Notes: generated by a model not told the origin, from the letters alone. 46,875 nt of DNA from Bacillus sp. (in: firmicutes) (GCA_003560495.1 PWLM01000152.1:1-46875); one strand, 5' to 3'; shown: positions 35,661-44,934, counted from the first letter of the stretch. Program-made: numbers and translations.

Positions 35661-38201
35661 ATGACTCAGAGTACACCAATGATGAAACAGTACGAAAAAA
35701 TAAAATCGGAATATGAGGATGCATTCCTTTTTTTTCGTCTTGGTGATTTCTATGAATTGTTTCATGATGATGCTCTTAAAGCAGCCAGGGAGCTTGAAAT
35801 AACGCTCACGAAAAGAGGAAAGGGGGACAGTGCGATTCCAATGTGCGGCGTCCCCCATCATTCCTCGGAACAATACATTTCCCAGCTTATCTCCAAGGGG
35901 TACAAAGTAGCTGTCTGTGAGCAGACGGAAGATCCTGCTGCAGCTAAAGGGGTAGTAAAAAGAGAAGTAGTCCAGGTAATTACTCCCGGAACTGTGATGG
36001 ACGGAAAATCACTGCATGATCAGAGCAATCAATATGTTGTTTCAGTGGAAAAAAACGAAGGACTGTACGCTGTATGTGCAGCTGATATTTCGACAGGAGA
36101 AATGTTTATTACAGGAGTGGACGAAGAAATACTGGCACTTGAGGAAGCCGTTTCCTTTGATCCGAGAGAAATAGTTCTTCCGGAAAACGTATCAGACTCT
36201 TTTTCCAGCAGGATAAAAACACGCACCGGGGCTGCAGTTTCTCTTACCGGGAAACCCTCTATGAGAAACGAGGATGAAGTCCTCCTGAGTAATATTCCAG
36301 ATAAACGTCTATGGCCGGGTGCCTTCAGGCTGATTACTTATTTTTCAGAAACGACTAAAAGGGCGCTCTCCCATCTGCAGAAAGCTGTATATTATGAAGC
36401 GGCACAATTTCTTTCGATCGACAGTTATTCGCGCAGAAATCTGGAAATAACTGAGACGATGAGAGACCGGAAAAAAAACGGATCACTTCTGCATGTTCTT
36501 GACCAGACAGAGACAGCAATGGGAGCTCGCCGCATGAAACGATGGCTTGAACGGCCTTCCATTCATAAAGAAACGGCAGAACGACGCCAGAGTCTGACAG
36601 CTTCTTTCGTAGACCACTTCATGGATCGGGAAACCGTCCGCGAGCAGCTGCGCGGTGTATATGATCTGGAAAGACTCAGCGGAAGAGTAGCTTTCGGTAA
36701 TGTCAATGGCAGAGATCTTATCCAGCTTAAAAAGTCACTGCAGCAGATTCCCTATATCATCGAAACGATGAAAGGTGTTAATAACAGCTACGCAGATGAG
36801 CTGCTTGCTTCCATGGAAAGTCCAGAACCGCTGGTGCAGCTGCTCGATGCAAGCATTAAGGAAAACTGTCCTCCGTCTATCACAGAAGGAAATCTTATTA
36901 AAGACGGATATAACGCCAAGCTGGATGGATATCGTTCTGCTATGACCAACGGAAAAAGCTGGCTCGCGGAGCTGGAAGCAAAAGAAAAAGAAGCTACCGG
37001 CATAAAATCTATGAAAGTAGGTTTCAACAAAGTTTTCGGATATTATATCGAAGTTTCAAGAGCGAACCTGAAATACTTACCGGAAGGACGGTATGAAAGA
37101 AAGCAGACACTTTCCAACGCTGAAAGATATATTACTCCTGAGCTGAAAGAAAAAGAAACGATCATTCTGGAAGCGGAGGAAAAAGCTGAAAAACTTGAGT
37201 ACGATTTGTTTTTGACAGTCCGTGAAAAAGTCAAAAGTTATATTCATGTTATACAGGAAACAGCTAAAACTTTAAGTATTATTGATGTGCTTCAAAGTTT
37301 TGCAGAAACAGCCGAAACATGTCATTATGTAAAACCGTCATTTACTGATGAGCGTCGTATTGAACTCGAAAACAGCAGGCATCCGGTAGTAGAACAGACC
37401 ATTGATGCGGGTGAATACGTAGCCAACGATCTGCTTCTGCACGATGAAAGAGAAATGCTTTTAATAACTGGACCGAATATGGCCGGTAAAAGTACTTATA
37501 TGCGGCAGCTTGCACTTATCGTAGTTATGGCACAGGCCGGCTCCTTTGTACCGGCAGACCGGGCTGTACTGCCGATGTTTGATCATATTTTTACCCGTAT
37601 CGGTGCTGCTGATGATCTCTCCCAGGGTCAGAGTACATTTATGGTCGAGATGCTCGAAACAAAACAGGCGGTGGAACGGGCCACTTCCAGCAGCCTGATT
37701 CTTCTTGATGAAATCGGGAGGGGAACTTCCACGTACGATGGAATGGCACTTGCTCAGGCAGTTATTGAATTTATTCATAATGAAATAAGAGCGATGACTC
37801 TTTTTTCCACTCATTATCATGAACTGACCCGGCTGAGCGGAGAGTTAAAACGGCTCCGCAATGTGCACGTCTCTGCGAGAGAAGAAAATGGCAGTCTGAC
37901 TTTCCTGCATAAAGTGGTCGAAGGGGCAGCTGATAAGAGTTACGGGATCCATGTAGCTAAACTTGCTGATCTGCCGGAAGGACTCATATCAAGAGCGGCT
38001 GAAATACTCACTTCCCTTGAAAGTGAAAGCAGAGACAGGCGGGCTGATCACCCGGAAGATAATGCAGTGCAGCAGCTTTCTCTTTTTCCCGAAGAAGAAA
38101 ACCATCCTGTACTGGATGAGCTGAAAAAAACTGATCTTATGCAGATGACTCCACTTCAGGCAATGCAGCTGATTGACGATCTGCAGAGGAAACTAAAGTA
38201 A
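35661..38201 (+). CDS. mutS: DNA mismatch repair protein MutS
   Basis: MutS binds mismatches and, with ATP, recruits MutL. The product has 846 residues from ATG 35661. The mismatch-reading domain begins near residues 24-35 with FFRLGDFYELF (Phe-x-Glu reader region). The ATPase domain has GPNMAGKST (Walker A, residues 604-612), DEIGRGTSTYDG (Walker B and signature) and STHYHEL. A sliding-clamp binding motif QLSLF lies about 42 residues from the end. An in-frame TTG at 35649, closer to GAGGAAAG, is an alternative start that adds four residues. It heads the mutS-mutL-methyltransferase-miaA operon. Confidence 0.97.
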   Translation: MTQSTPMMKQYEKIKSEYEDAFLFFRLGDFYELFHDDALKAARELEITLTKRGKGDSAIPMCGVPHHSSEQYISQLISKGYKVAVCEQTEDPAAAKGVVKREVVQVITPGTVMDGKSLHDQSNQYVVSVEKNEGLYAVCAADISTGEMFITGVDEEILALEEAVSFDPREIVLPENVSDSFSSRIKTRTGAAVSLTGKPSMRNEDEVLLSNIPDKRLWPGAFRLITYFSETTKRALSHLQKAVYYEAAQFLSIDSYSRRNLEITETMRDRKKNGSLLHVLDQTETAMGARRMKRWLERPSIHKETAERRQSLTASFVDHFMDRETVREQLRGVYDLERLSGRVAFGNVNGRDLIQLKKSLQQIPYIIETMKGVNNSYADELLASMESPEPLVQLLDASIKENCPPSITEGNLIKDGYNAKLDGYRSAMTNGKSWLAELEAKEKEATGIKSMKVGFNKVFGYYIEVSRANLKYLPEGRYERKQTLSNAERYITPELKEKETIILEAEEKAEKLEYDLFLTVREKVKSYIHVIQETAKTLSIIDVLQSFAETAETCHYVKPSFTDERRIELENSRHPVVEQTIDAGEYVANDLLLHDEREMLLITGPNMAGKSTYMRQLALIVVMAQAGSFVPADRAVLPMFDHIFTRIGAADDLSQGQSTFMVEMLETKQAVERATSSSLILLDEIGRGTSTYDGMALAQAVIEFIHNEIRAMTLFSTHYHELTRLSGELKRLRNVHVSAREENGSLTFLHKVVEGAADKSYGIHVAKLADLPEGLISRAAEILTSLESESRDRRADHPEDNAVQQLSLFPEEENHPVLDELKKTDLMQMTPLQAMQLIDDLQRKLK

Positions 38202-38214
38202 AGGAGGCGTGGAA

Positions 38215-40092
38215 ATGGGACGAATTGTTCAGCTGGACGAAAAGCTTTCCAACAAAATTGCAGCCGGAGAAGTAGTGGAAAGGCCGGCTTCCGTAGTGAA
38301 AGAGCTCGTAGAAAATGCTATGGATGCCAACAGCAGTAAAATAAGGATAGATGTGTCGGAAGGCGGCCTTTCCAGTATCCGCGTCCTCGATAATGGCGAA
38401 GGTATTCTGCCGGAAGACAGAGAAACTGCTTTTTTCAGGCATGCGACGAGCAAAATTAAAACGGACAGGGACCTTTTCCGTATTGGAACACTCGGTTTCC
38501 GGGGAGAAGCACTTCCAAGTATAGCTTCTGTCGCTGAAGTGACACTAAAAACCTGCGCCGGGGAATCGGAAGGAGAAAAAATAACTGTAAGAGGCGGACA
38601 GATTACGGAGAGGATAACAGCTCCTCCAAGGCAGGGGACAGAAATTGTTGTCCGGGATCTGTTTTATAATACGCCTGCCCGGCTGAAGTATATGCGTACA
38701 GTATACACGGAGCTTGGTCACATAAGCGACGTCGTTAACAGAATGGCTCTTGCGAGACCGGATATAGCGTTTGAATTATGGAGCGATGACAGAAAAATGA
38801 TGAAAACTGCCGGTCAAAATGACCTTCTCCGTGTTTTAAACGAAGTATACGGCAGAACAGTCGTTAAAGAAATGAAGTATATCAAAGCTTCTTCTGAAGA
38901 TTTCCAGGTGGAAGGATATATTGCAGCTCCAAGCGAAGCTAGATCCAACCGGTCGTACATGACGACTATTTTAAACGGCAGATATATTAAAAACCCGGCG
39001 CTGACAAAAGCAATTCAAACCGGATATGCCACGCTGCTTCCTGTTGGCCGTTTTCCTATCGTTTGTCTTCATATTACGATGAATCCGCTTCTTGTGGATG
39101 TTAATGTTCATCCTTCCAAAATGGAAGTGCGGCTAAGTAAGGAAAGAGCGCTGCAGGAGCTTGTGTCGGAAGCAGTAAAAGAAGTTTGGGAGAATACGAG
39201 ATTGATTCCAGAAATGAGCAGTCCAGAAAAAAGCACTCCTAAACCGGAGCAGATGTCCCTGAATTTCCAGGAGCAGAACAGCGCTTCCGTAGAAAAACAA
39301 GCGGAAGGAAATCAAACTTATAAAGTTCCGAAAAACAAAGAACCCATCTTTTCTCCGGACGTGTCAAAAGCGGTTTCTAATAGCAAAGAAAACGAAGGAA
39401 CCGGTGATTTCACCAGCAGTCAAACGGACAGCATACATTCGACAATTCGTGACCCGGAAATAGAGAGTGTGTCTGAGGAGGTACATTCCCCGGCAGTTGA
39501 GAGTGCTGAAATTCCTGCTCTCTATCCGATCGGTCAGCTGCACGGCACGTATATACTGGCGCAGAACGAAAGCGGCTTTTACATGATCGATCAGCACGCA
39601 GCACAGGAAAGAATTAATTACGAATATTATGCAGACAAACTGAAGCAGCCGTCCAATCAGCTTCAGGAGCTCCTCGTTCCACTGACACTGGAAGTAACAG
39701 CTTCAGAAACGGGTATGCTCAATGAAAATACGGAAGCACTGGAAAAAGTGGGACTGTTTCTGGAGCCGTTCGGCACCAACACCTTTTTAATAAGGGCCTA
39801 TCCGGAATGGTTTCCACCGGGGGAGGAAAAAGAAACCATTCAGGAAATGATTGAACATATACAAAAAGCCGGCAAAGTGGACATCGGATTAATCAGGGAC
39901 GAAGCAGCGGCAATGATGTCGTGTAAAGGAGCGATTAAAGCAAATCATTATCTGCGTCAGGAGGATATGGAAGCCCTTCTCGTCGAATGGAGAAAATGCC
40001 GTAATCCCTACACCTGCCCCCACGGCAGACCCGTCATGGTCCAGTACACAATTTATGAAATAGAAAAGATGTTCAAACGGGTGATGAATTAA
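38215..40092 (+). CDS. mutL: DNA mismatch repair protein MutL
   Basis: MutL links MutS to strand removal; in bacteria without MutH it nicks DNA itself. The product has 625 residues. The N-terminal GHKL ATPase has ENAMDANS, DNGEGI and GFRGEAL. A variable linker (about 330-430) is followed by a C-terminal domain with the endonuclease motif DQHAAQERINYE (about residues 461-472) and the zinc-site segments SCKGAIKANH and CPHGRPV, so it should be active. The ATG at 38215 follows GGAGG at 38203-38207. Its TAA overlaps the ATG of the next gene (TAATG). Confidence 0.97.
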   Translation: MGRIVQLDEKLSNKIAAGEVVERPASVVKELVENAMDANSSKIRIDVSEGGLSSIRVLDNGEGILPEDRETAFFRHATSKIKTDRDLFRIGTLGFRGEALPSIASVAEVTLKTCAGESEGEKITVRGGQITERITAPPRQGTEIVVRDLFYNTPARLKYMRTVYTELGHISDVVNRMALARPDIAFELWSDDRKMMKTAGQNDLLRVLNEVYGRTVVKEMKYIKASSEDFQVEGYIAAPSEARSNRSYMTTILNGRYIKNPALTKAIQTGYATLLPVGRFPIVCLHITMNPLLVDVNVHPSKMEVRLSKERALQELVSEAVKEVWENTRLIPEMSSPEKSTPKPEQMSLNFQEQNSASVEKQAEGNQTYKVPKNKEPIFSPDVSKAVSNSKENEGTGDFTSSQTDSIHSTIRDPEIESVSEEVHSPAVESAEIPALYPIGQLHGTYILAQNESGFYMIDQHAAQERINYEYYADKLKQPSNQLQELLVPLTLEVTASETGMLNENTEALEKVGLFLEPFGTNTFLIRAYPEWFPPGEEKETIQEMIEHIQKAGKVDIGLIRDEAAAMMSCKGAIKANHYLRQEDMEALLVEWRKCRNPYTCPHGRPVMVQYTIYEIEKMFKRVMN

Positions 40093-40898
40093 TGGAGGCC
40101 CCGCAGAAAGCGGTGGTTACTACAGCAGCCAAACAGGAGAAACTTCTTAGCAAAAAAGCCAGGGAGCTCGCAAAAATGTATAATTTTCCATTTATTCCGA
40201 GAAGAAAACAGCCGCTGGAAGATATTATAAATACTTGGAATCTTCCGGTTATTATCTACGGTAAAATAAGACTTGAATTATATTTAGAACACAATTCACC
40301 CCCGTTCTTTTTTCATCCGAACACAGCAGCACTGAGAGTCAGGAAACTTGTTGAAGCTGGAACCAGCCCTTTAACAGAAACAGGGAAAATTAAACAGGGA
40401 GACGTTATCGTGGACTGTACGCTTGGATTAGGGGCTGACAGTCTGCTTATGGCAGCTGCTGCAGGGCCGCAAGGGAAAGTTACCGGAATTGAAAGCAGTA
40501 AGTTAACAGCCCTTATCGTTAAAGAAGGACTGCAGCACTTTCCAATGCCTCTGCAGGAACTTCAACAAGCGGCCTCAAGAATTAACGTTCTTCACGGGAG
40601 AGCAGAAACGATTTTAAGTGCGATGGAAAAAAACAGTGCGGATATCGTTTACCTGGATCCTATGTTTAACACGCCGCTTTCCAAAGCTTCGGGCATCGAC
40701 CCTCTGCGGAAGCTGGCTGACTATAACCCGGTGACAGAGGAATTAATACAGCTTGCTGTAAAAACGGCCAGGCGCGGAGTGGTTATTAAAGAACATACCA
40801 AAAGCCCAGTTTTTGAAAAGTACGGATTTACTGTAAAAAAAAGGAGAGGTGCTTCCTTTCAGTACGGATTTTTAACAGGAGAGGAGGGGAAAGGATGA
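40092..40898 (+). CDS. RsmJ-like class I SAM methyltransferase
   Basis: A 268-residue protein. The SAM-binding loop reads VDCTLGLGADSLLMAAAAG (about residues 113-131), then GIESS, and a catalytic-type segment IVYLDPMFNTP (about 195-205). Together with the FFHPNTAALRVRKL segment (about 75-88) this resembles the family of RsmJ, the 16S rRNA m2G1516 methyltransferase of gammaproteobacteria. Whether the substrate is rRNA is unknown. Its ATG overlaps the mutL stop and its stop overlaps the miaA start (ATGA), so all are co-translated. The position next to miaA favours an RNA target. B. subtilis does not have a gene in this place. Confidence 0.8.
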   Translation: MEAPQKAVVTTAAKQEKLLSKKARELAKMYNFPFIPRRKQPLEDIINTWNLPVIIYGKIRLELYLEHNSPPFFFHPNTAALRVRKLVEAGTSPLTETGKIKQGDVIVDCTLGLGADSLLMAAAAGPQGKVTGIESSKLTALIVKEGLQHFPMPLQELQQAASRINVLHGRAETILSAMEKNSADIVYLDPMFNTPLSKASGIDPLRKLADYNPVTEELIQLAVKTARRGVVIKEHTKSPVFEKYGFTVKKRRGASFQYGFLTGEEGKG

Positions 40899-41830
40899 AA
40901 CAGCCGCTTATTGTGATTGTTGGACCGACGGCGGTTGGAAAAACGGCAGCAGGTATAACGCTGGCCCAAAGATTTGAAGGAGAAATCATCAGCGGAGATT
41001 CCATGCAGGTTTACAAAGGTATGAATATCGGCACGGCCAAAGTTACTGAAAATGAAAAAAAAGAGATCCTTCACCATCTGATTGATATACGGTCTCCACG
41101 GGAGGAATTTTCTGCAGCTGATTTTAAAAAAGAAGCAGAGACAGCGATCGAAGCCATCGCTTCAAAACATAAAATTCCAATTATTGTCGGTGGGACCGGT
41201 ATGTACATTCAAAGTCTCCTGTATGGTTATTCTTTCGGACATTCCGACGAAGATCCCGAATACAGAAAAGAACTGGAACATACTGCCCAATTGCACGGGG
41301 GAGACTATCTGCATCGGATTCTCACTCAAAAAGACAGACGGACAGCGGAAGCTGTCCACCCGAACAATGTCAGACGAGTCATTCGTGCACTGGAAATTAT
41401 CCATAGGACAAATGCACCAGTGCCGACTGAAGAGGAAAGGAAGAAACAAAGTCCATATAATATAATACTGGTCGGATTAACGATGGATAGAAAAGTCTTA
41501 TATGAGCGTATTAATAAGCGCGTTGAGGACATGATTAACTCAGGTCTTCTGGAAGAAGTGGCCCGCCTTGTAGAGATGGGATATGAAAATTCGAGGGCGA
41601 TGCGGGCTATCGGTTACAAGGAACTTATCCCTGTAGTGAAAAAAGAACAGAGTCTGCAGGAAGCAGCAGAAATGCTGAAAATGAACTCAAGGCGCTTTGC
41701 AAAGCGGCAGTTGACATGGTTTCGTAATAAAATGCCCGTGGAGTGGTTTGATATGACGGTCGACAGGGAAGAAAAGCTACATGCAATAGAAGATTTTGTT
41801 GCAGGAGTTTTGACAACGGCGGAGAAATAA
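40895..41830 (+). CDS. miaA: tRNA dimethylallyltransferase MiaA
   Basis: Adds the dimethylallyl group to A37 of tRNAs reading UNN codons, giving i6A, the substrate of MiaB encoded upstream. The product has 311 residues. The P-loop is GPTAVGKT (residues 10-17), with GDSMQVYKGMNIGTAK (about 34-49), GGTGMYIQSLLYG (about 97-109) and the tRNA-binding NNVRRVIRALEI (about 156-167). The ATG at 40895 follows GAGGAGGGGAAAGG and overlaps the upstream stop. The hfq promoter probably lies in its last codons. Confidence 0.97.
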   Translation: MKQPLIVIVGPTAVGKTAAGITLAQRFEGEIISGDSMQVYKGMNIGTAKVTENEKKEILHHLIDIRSPREEFSAADFKKEAETAIEAIASKHKIPIIVGGTGMYIQSLLYGYSFGHSDEDPEYRKELEHTAQLHGGDYLHRILTQKDRRTAEAVHPNNVRRVIRALEIIHRTNAPVPTEEERKKQSPYNIILVGLTMDRKVLYERINKRVEDMINSGLLEEVARLVEMGYENSRAMRAIGYKELIPVVKKEQSLQEAAEMLKMNSRRFAKRQLTWFRNKMPVEWFDMTVDREEKLHAIEDFVAGVLTTAEK

Positions 41831-41839
41831 TACTTATAA
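41810..41839 (+). promoter_or_regulatory. Candidate promoter of hfq inside the end of miaA
   Basis: A perfect TTGACA (41810-41815) has TTATAA (41834-41839) 18 bases downstream. This could give hfq its own transcript in addition to readthrough. Confidence 0.4.
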
Positions 41840-41863
41840 CGCCTGAATGAGGGGGAACTTATA

Positions 41864-42100
41864 ATGAAACAACAGCCTGTTAATATTCAAGACCAGTTTC
41901 TGAATCAGCTTCGAAAAGAAAACATTCCAGTTACTGTGTTTCTTCTGAACGGGTTTCAGCTCCGTGGACAAATAAAAAGTTTCGATAATTTTACGGTTAT
42001 ACTGGAAACCGACGGCAAACAGCAGCTGGTCTATAAGCATGCTATTTCTACTTTTTCCCCGCAGCGTAATGTTCAGCTCCAGCAGGACAAACCTTCCTGA
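41864..42100 (+). CDS. hfq: RNA chaperone Hfq
   Basis: An Sm-like RNA-binding protein of 78 residues that forms a hexameric ring. The N-terminal [13 protein letters not shown], the Sm1 strand [21 protein letters not shown] (described by position, about residues 25-45) and the Sm2 motif YKHAIST (about 57-63) are all intact. Role in small-RNA regulation is milder in Firmicutes than in enterics. The ATG at 41864 follows AGGGGGAA. miaA-hfq-hflX is a widely conserved neighbourhood. A terminator follows. Confidence 0.98.
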   Translation: MKQQPVNIQDQFLNQLRKENIPVTVFLLNGFQLRGQIKSFDNFTVILETDGKQQLVYKHAISTFSPQRNVQLQQDKPS

Positions 42101-42114
42101 GTCTTCGACTGAGT

Positions 42115-42156
42115 AAAGCCGGCAAAGAGTAATTGACGCTCTCTGCGGGCTTTTTT
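42115..42156 (+). terminator. Intrinsic terminator after hfq
   Basis: AAAGCC (42115-42120) pairs with GGCTTT (42148-42153), with GCAAAGAG facing CTCTCTGC inside, and a run of six T residues ends it. Confidence 0.85.
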
Positions 42157-42159
42157 ACC

Positions 42160-42248
42160 TTGAGGCAGTTTTTATTAAGCTGCCGCAGAGTTTTCAGATT
42201 GTATATTTTCAGCCTCAAAAACTGTACAGCAAAAAAGTCTGCACAGTT
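42160..42248 (+). other. Structured region before hflX with competing stems
   Basis: GGCAG (42164-42168) can pair with CTGCC (42180-42184). The overlapping TTGAGGC (42160-42166) can instead pair with GCCTCAA (42212-42218). A further stem joins AACTGT-A-CAG (42220-42229) with CTG-C-ACAGTT (42239-42248). No good SigA promoter was identified. Function unknown. Confidence 0.35.
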
Positions 42249-42295
42249 GGGATGATAATTGACACGAACTGAGCATAGTGGAAAGGAGAAGCTGT

Positions 42296-43540
42296 ATGAA
42301 GCAAAAAGAACGGGTCGTTGTCGTAGGAGTTAAAACGGAAAAAATGAGTGAAGAATCTTTTGTATACCGGATGGATGAGCTGAAGGCGCTTGCCGAGACA
42401 GCAGGCGGTGAAGTGAGAGGGACTGTCACCCAGGCGATGGATCACCCGAAAACCGGTACATATGTTGGAAAAGGTAAACTGGAAGAGATCGCAGCTGCCG
42501 CGGAGGAATGGGAGGCGGATCTGGTCATATTCAACGACGAACTCACACCCTCCCAGCTGAGAAACATCACTGACAGTATGGATGCAGCGGTCCTGGACCG
42601 AACGCAGCTGATTCTTGATATTTTCGCGCAGCGTGCGAATTCCCGGGAAGGTAAACTGCAGGTAGAGCTTGCACAGATGAGCTACACCCTTCCGAGACTT
42701 CGGGGCCAGGGTCATGTTCTTTCCCGTCTCGGAGGGGGGATAGGCACCAGGGGGCCGGGTGAAACAAAACTGGAAACGGATCAGAGACATATCCGTGACA
42801 GAATGACAGACCTGCGCCGCCAGCTTGATCAGGTAGCGAAGCACCGTGTGCAGTACCGGGAAAGACGCAAAGAAAATCAGGCGTTTCAAGTGGCCCTCAT
42901 CGGTTATACGAACGCGGGGAAATCAACAATTCTTCATAAATTTTCCGAAGCGGACCTTTTGATGGAAGATAAACTTTTTGCCACACTGGATCCTACGACG
43001 AAAAAACTGACGCTCCCTTCCGGATTTGATATCTTAATGACGGATACTGTCGGATTTATTCAGCAGCTGCCTACGACCCTTGTGGCAGCTTTCCGGTCCA
43101 CGCTCGAAGAAGTCAAGGAAGCAGACTATCTTCTTCACGTAGTGGATGCTTCCCATCCGGATGCTTTCAACCACGAAAAATCCGTTCTTGATTTGTTAAA
43201 AGAACTGGATGCGTCACACATTCCGATGCTGACAGTTTACAACAAACGGGATAAAATCCACGGGGATTTTGTTGCTTCTGTTTCGTCCGGCAATTCTGTA
43301 CTGATCAGTGCCAATGAACCAGAAGACTTAAAAGAACTGATGAGAAGACTGGAAGAAGCAGTAACCTCAATTTTTCGACCTTACGTGACACGCTTTCCAG
43401 CAGAAGATGGAAAGAAGATTTATAAATTAAGAAGAGAAACGATTGTAAAAAAAGAGCTTTTTATGGAGGAAGATGAAACGTACGAAGTGAGAGGATATGC
43501 TCCTCCTTCTTCAGCGGTCTATCATGAAATGCTCGAATAA
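42296..43540 (+). CDS. hflX: GTPase HflX
   Basis: HflX is an Obg-like-superfamily GTPase that binds the 50S subunit and splits stalled or heat-damaged ribosomes. The product has 414 residues. The N-terminal glycine-rich domain includes TYVGKGKLEEI (about 51-61) and GGGIGTRGPGETKLE (about 146-160). The G domain has GYTNAGKST (about 203-211), DTVGFI and NKRDK. The ATG at 42296 follows AAAGGAGAAG; the in-frame GTG at 42278 overlaps it. Corresponds to B. subtilis ynbA (hflX). ynbB follows closely. Confidence 0.96.
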   Translation: MKQKERVVVVGVKTEKMSEESFVYRMDELKALAETAGGEVRGTVTQAMDHPKTGTYVGKGKLEEIAAAAEEWEADLVIFNDELTPSQLRNITDSMDAAVLDRTQLILDIFAQRANSREGKLQVELAQMSYTLPRLRGQGHVLSRLGGGIGTRGPGETKLETDQRHIRDRMTDLRRQLDQVAKHRVQYRERRKENQAFQVALIGYTNAGKSTILHKFSEADLLMEDKLFATLDPTTKKLTLPSGFDILMTDTVGFIQQLPTTLVAAFRSTLEEVKEADYLLHVVDASHPDAFNHEKSVLDLLKELDASHIPMLTVYNKRDKIHGDFVASVSSGNSVLISANEPEDLKELMRRLEEAVTSIFRPYVTRFPAEDGKKIYKLRRETIVKKELFMEEDETYEVRGYAPPSSAVYHEMLE

Positions 43541-43555
43541 TGAAAGGTGGGACAG

Positions 43556-43582
43556 GGAAGTGGCCTGACACGGGCCGCTTCC
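43556..43582 (+). other. Hairpin directly before the ynbB start
   Basis: GGAAGTGGCC (43556-43565) pairs with GGCCGCTTCC (43573-43582) with one G-U pair across a seven-base loop. It ends seven bases before ATG 43589, where a ribosome-binding site would be expected. Confidence 0.55.
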
Positions 43583-43591
43583 TTAATCATG

Positions 43592-44845
43592 ATGGAAAAA
43601 ACCGAGATTAAAGCAGATGAGATTCATAAAGCGCTATTAACACGATTTTTCGAAATAGGAAAGATAGTGGAAAAAAATCAGGAAAGAGTATTGAGAGCTT
43701 TCAGACAGCAGCAGATATCTGAATTTCATTTTCAGGCTTCCACAGGATACGGGTATGATGACATCGGACGGGAAGCGCTCGAGAGGATATATGCCGATGT
43801 ATTTGGAGGGGAGGCTGCCCTGGTAAGAAATCAATTTGTGTCCGGAACCCACGCCATCAGCACAGCTTTATACGGCGTATTAAGACCGGGAGATGAACTC
43901 ATGTATATTACCGGAAGGCCATATGATACATTGGAGGAAATAATCGGTCTGCGGGGCCGTTCCGGCAGCGGTTCACTTAAGGAATATAACATTTCCTACC
44001 GGGAAGTAGAGCTTCAACACGGATTGATTGATACTGAAACGGTGCTGAAGTCGGTACGGGCTGAAACGAAAGTTCTCGGCATTCAACGGTCCTGCGGTTA
44101 TGATAACCGTCCCTCCGTTAATATCTCTGAAATCAGAAGAGCAGTTGAAGCGATTAAATCTGTTTATCCGGATATGATTATATTTGTAGATAACTGTTAT
44201 GGAGAATTTGTCGAATCGGAAGAGCCCCCTCACTGTGGGGCGGACCTTACAGCAGGATCTCTTATAAAAAATCCCGGTGGCGGGCTCGCTAAAACAGGAG
44301 GTTACATTGTAGGTGACTCTTCCTTAATAGAGCAGTGCTCATTCAGGCTGACGGCGCCAGGAATAGGAGCAGAGGGAGGCGCGTCCCTTGGGCTGCTGAG
44401 GGACATGTATCAAGGATTTTTCATGGCGCCCCACACGGTAGGTGAAGCATTAAAAGGAGCTGTTTTTACATCAGCTTATCTTGGAGCACAAGGGATGGAG
44501 ACATTTCCTGCACCGGAAGACGCCCGCACAGACTTAATTCAGTCAGTTTCATTTCCGACGAAGGAGTCGATGATAGCGTTCTGTCAGGCTGTGCAGTCCT
44601 GGTCGCCCGTTGATTCCCACGTAAAACCCCACCCATCTCCCATGCCGGGATACGAGAGCGATGTCATTATGGCAGCAGGAGCTTTCACACAGGGGGCTAG
44701 TATTGAACTTTCAGTGGATGGTCCACTGCGTGAACCGTACCGGGCTTATGTCCAGGGGGGACTTACTTTTGAACATGTCAAAACTGCTGTAGTCAACGCA
44801 GTGAAACAGCTTGAAGAAAACAGGATGTTGGGCAATAAATTGTAA
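43592..44845 (+). CDS. ynbB: YnbB, PLP-dependent methionine gamma-lyase-like protein
   Basis: A PLP enzyme of the Cys/Met-metabolism type, formerly called an aluminium-resistance protein. The product has 417 residues from ATG 43592. TGYGYDDIGRE (about 50-60), VDNCYGEF (about 202-209) and LIKNPGGGLAKTGGYI, with the likely PLP Lys (about 223-238), are typical of the family. The exact reaction is not established; gamma-lyase activity is a family-level inference. The start is uncertain: ATG 43589/43592 lack a ribosome-binding site and follow a strong hairpin, while a GTG at 43547 in the same frame would add 15 residues. In B. subtilis glnR follows; here glnA does. Confidence 0.88.
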   Translation: MEKTEIKADEIHKALLTRFFEIGKIVEKNQERVLRAFRQQQISEFHFQASTGYGYDDIGREALERIYADVFGGEAALVRNQFVSGTHAISTALYGVLRPGDELMYITGRPYDTLEEIIGLRGRSGSGSLKEYNISYREVELQHGLIDTETVLKSVRAETKVLGIQRSCGYDNRPSVNISEIRRAVEAIKSVYPDMIIFVDNCYGEFVESEEPPHCGADLTAGSLIKNPGGGLAKTGGYIVGDSSLIEQCSFRLTAPGIGAEGGASLGLLRDMYQGFFMAPHTVGEALKGAVFTSAYLGAQGMETFPAPEDARTDLIQSVSFPTKESMIAFCQAVQSWSPVDSHVKPHPSPMPGYESDVIMAAGAFTQGASIELSVDGPLREPYRAYVQGGLTFEHVKTAVVNAVKQLEENRMLGNKL

Positions 44846-44934
44846 TTAATTGAAGCAAACTGAACGATATAAGAGCCCTTTTGGAACTGCAGAGTGTTTT
44901 CGGGCGAGAAAAAGCTGTAAAGCAGCACATGCAT

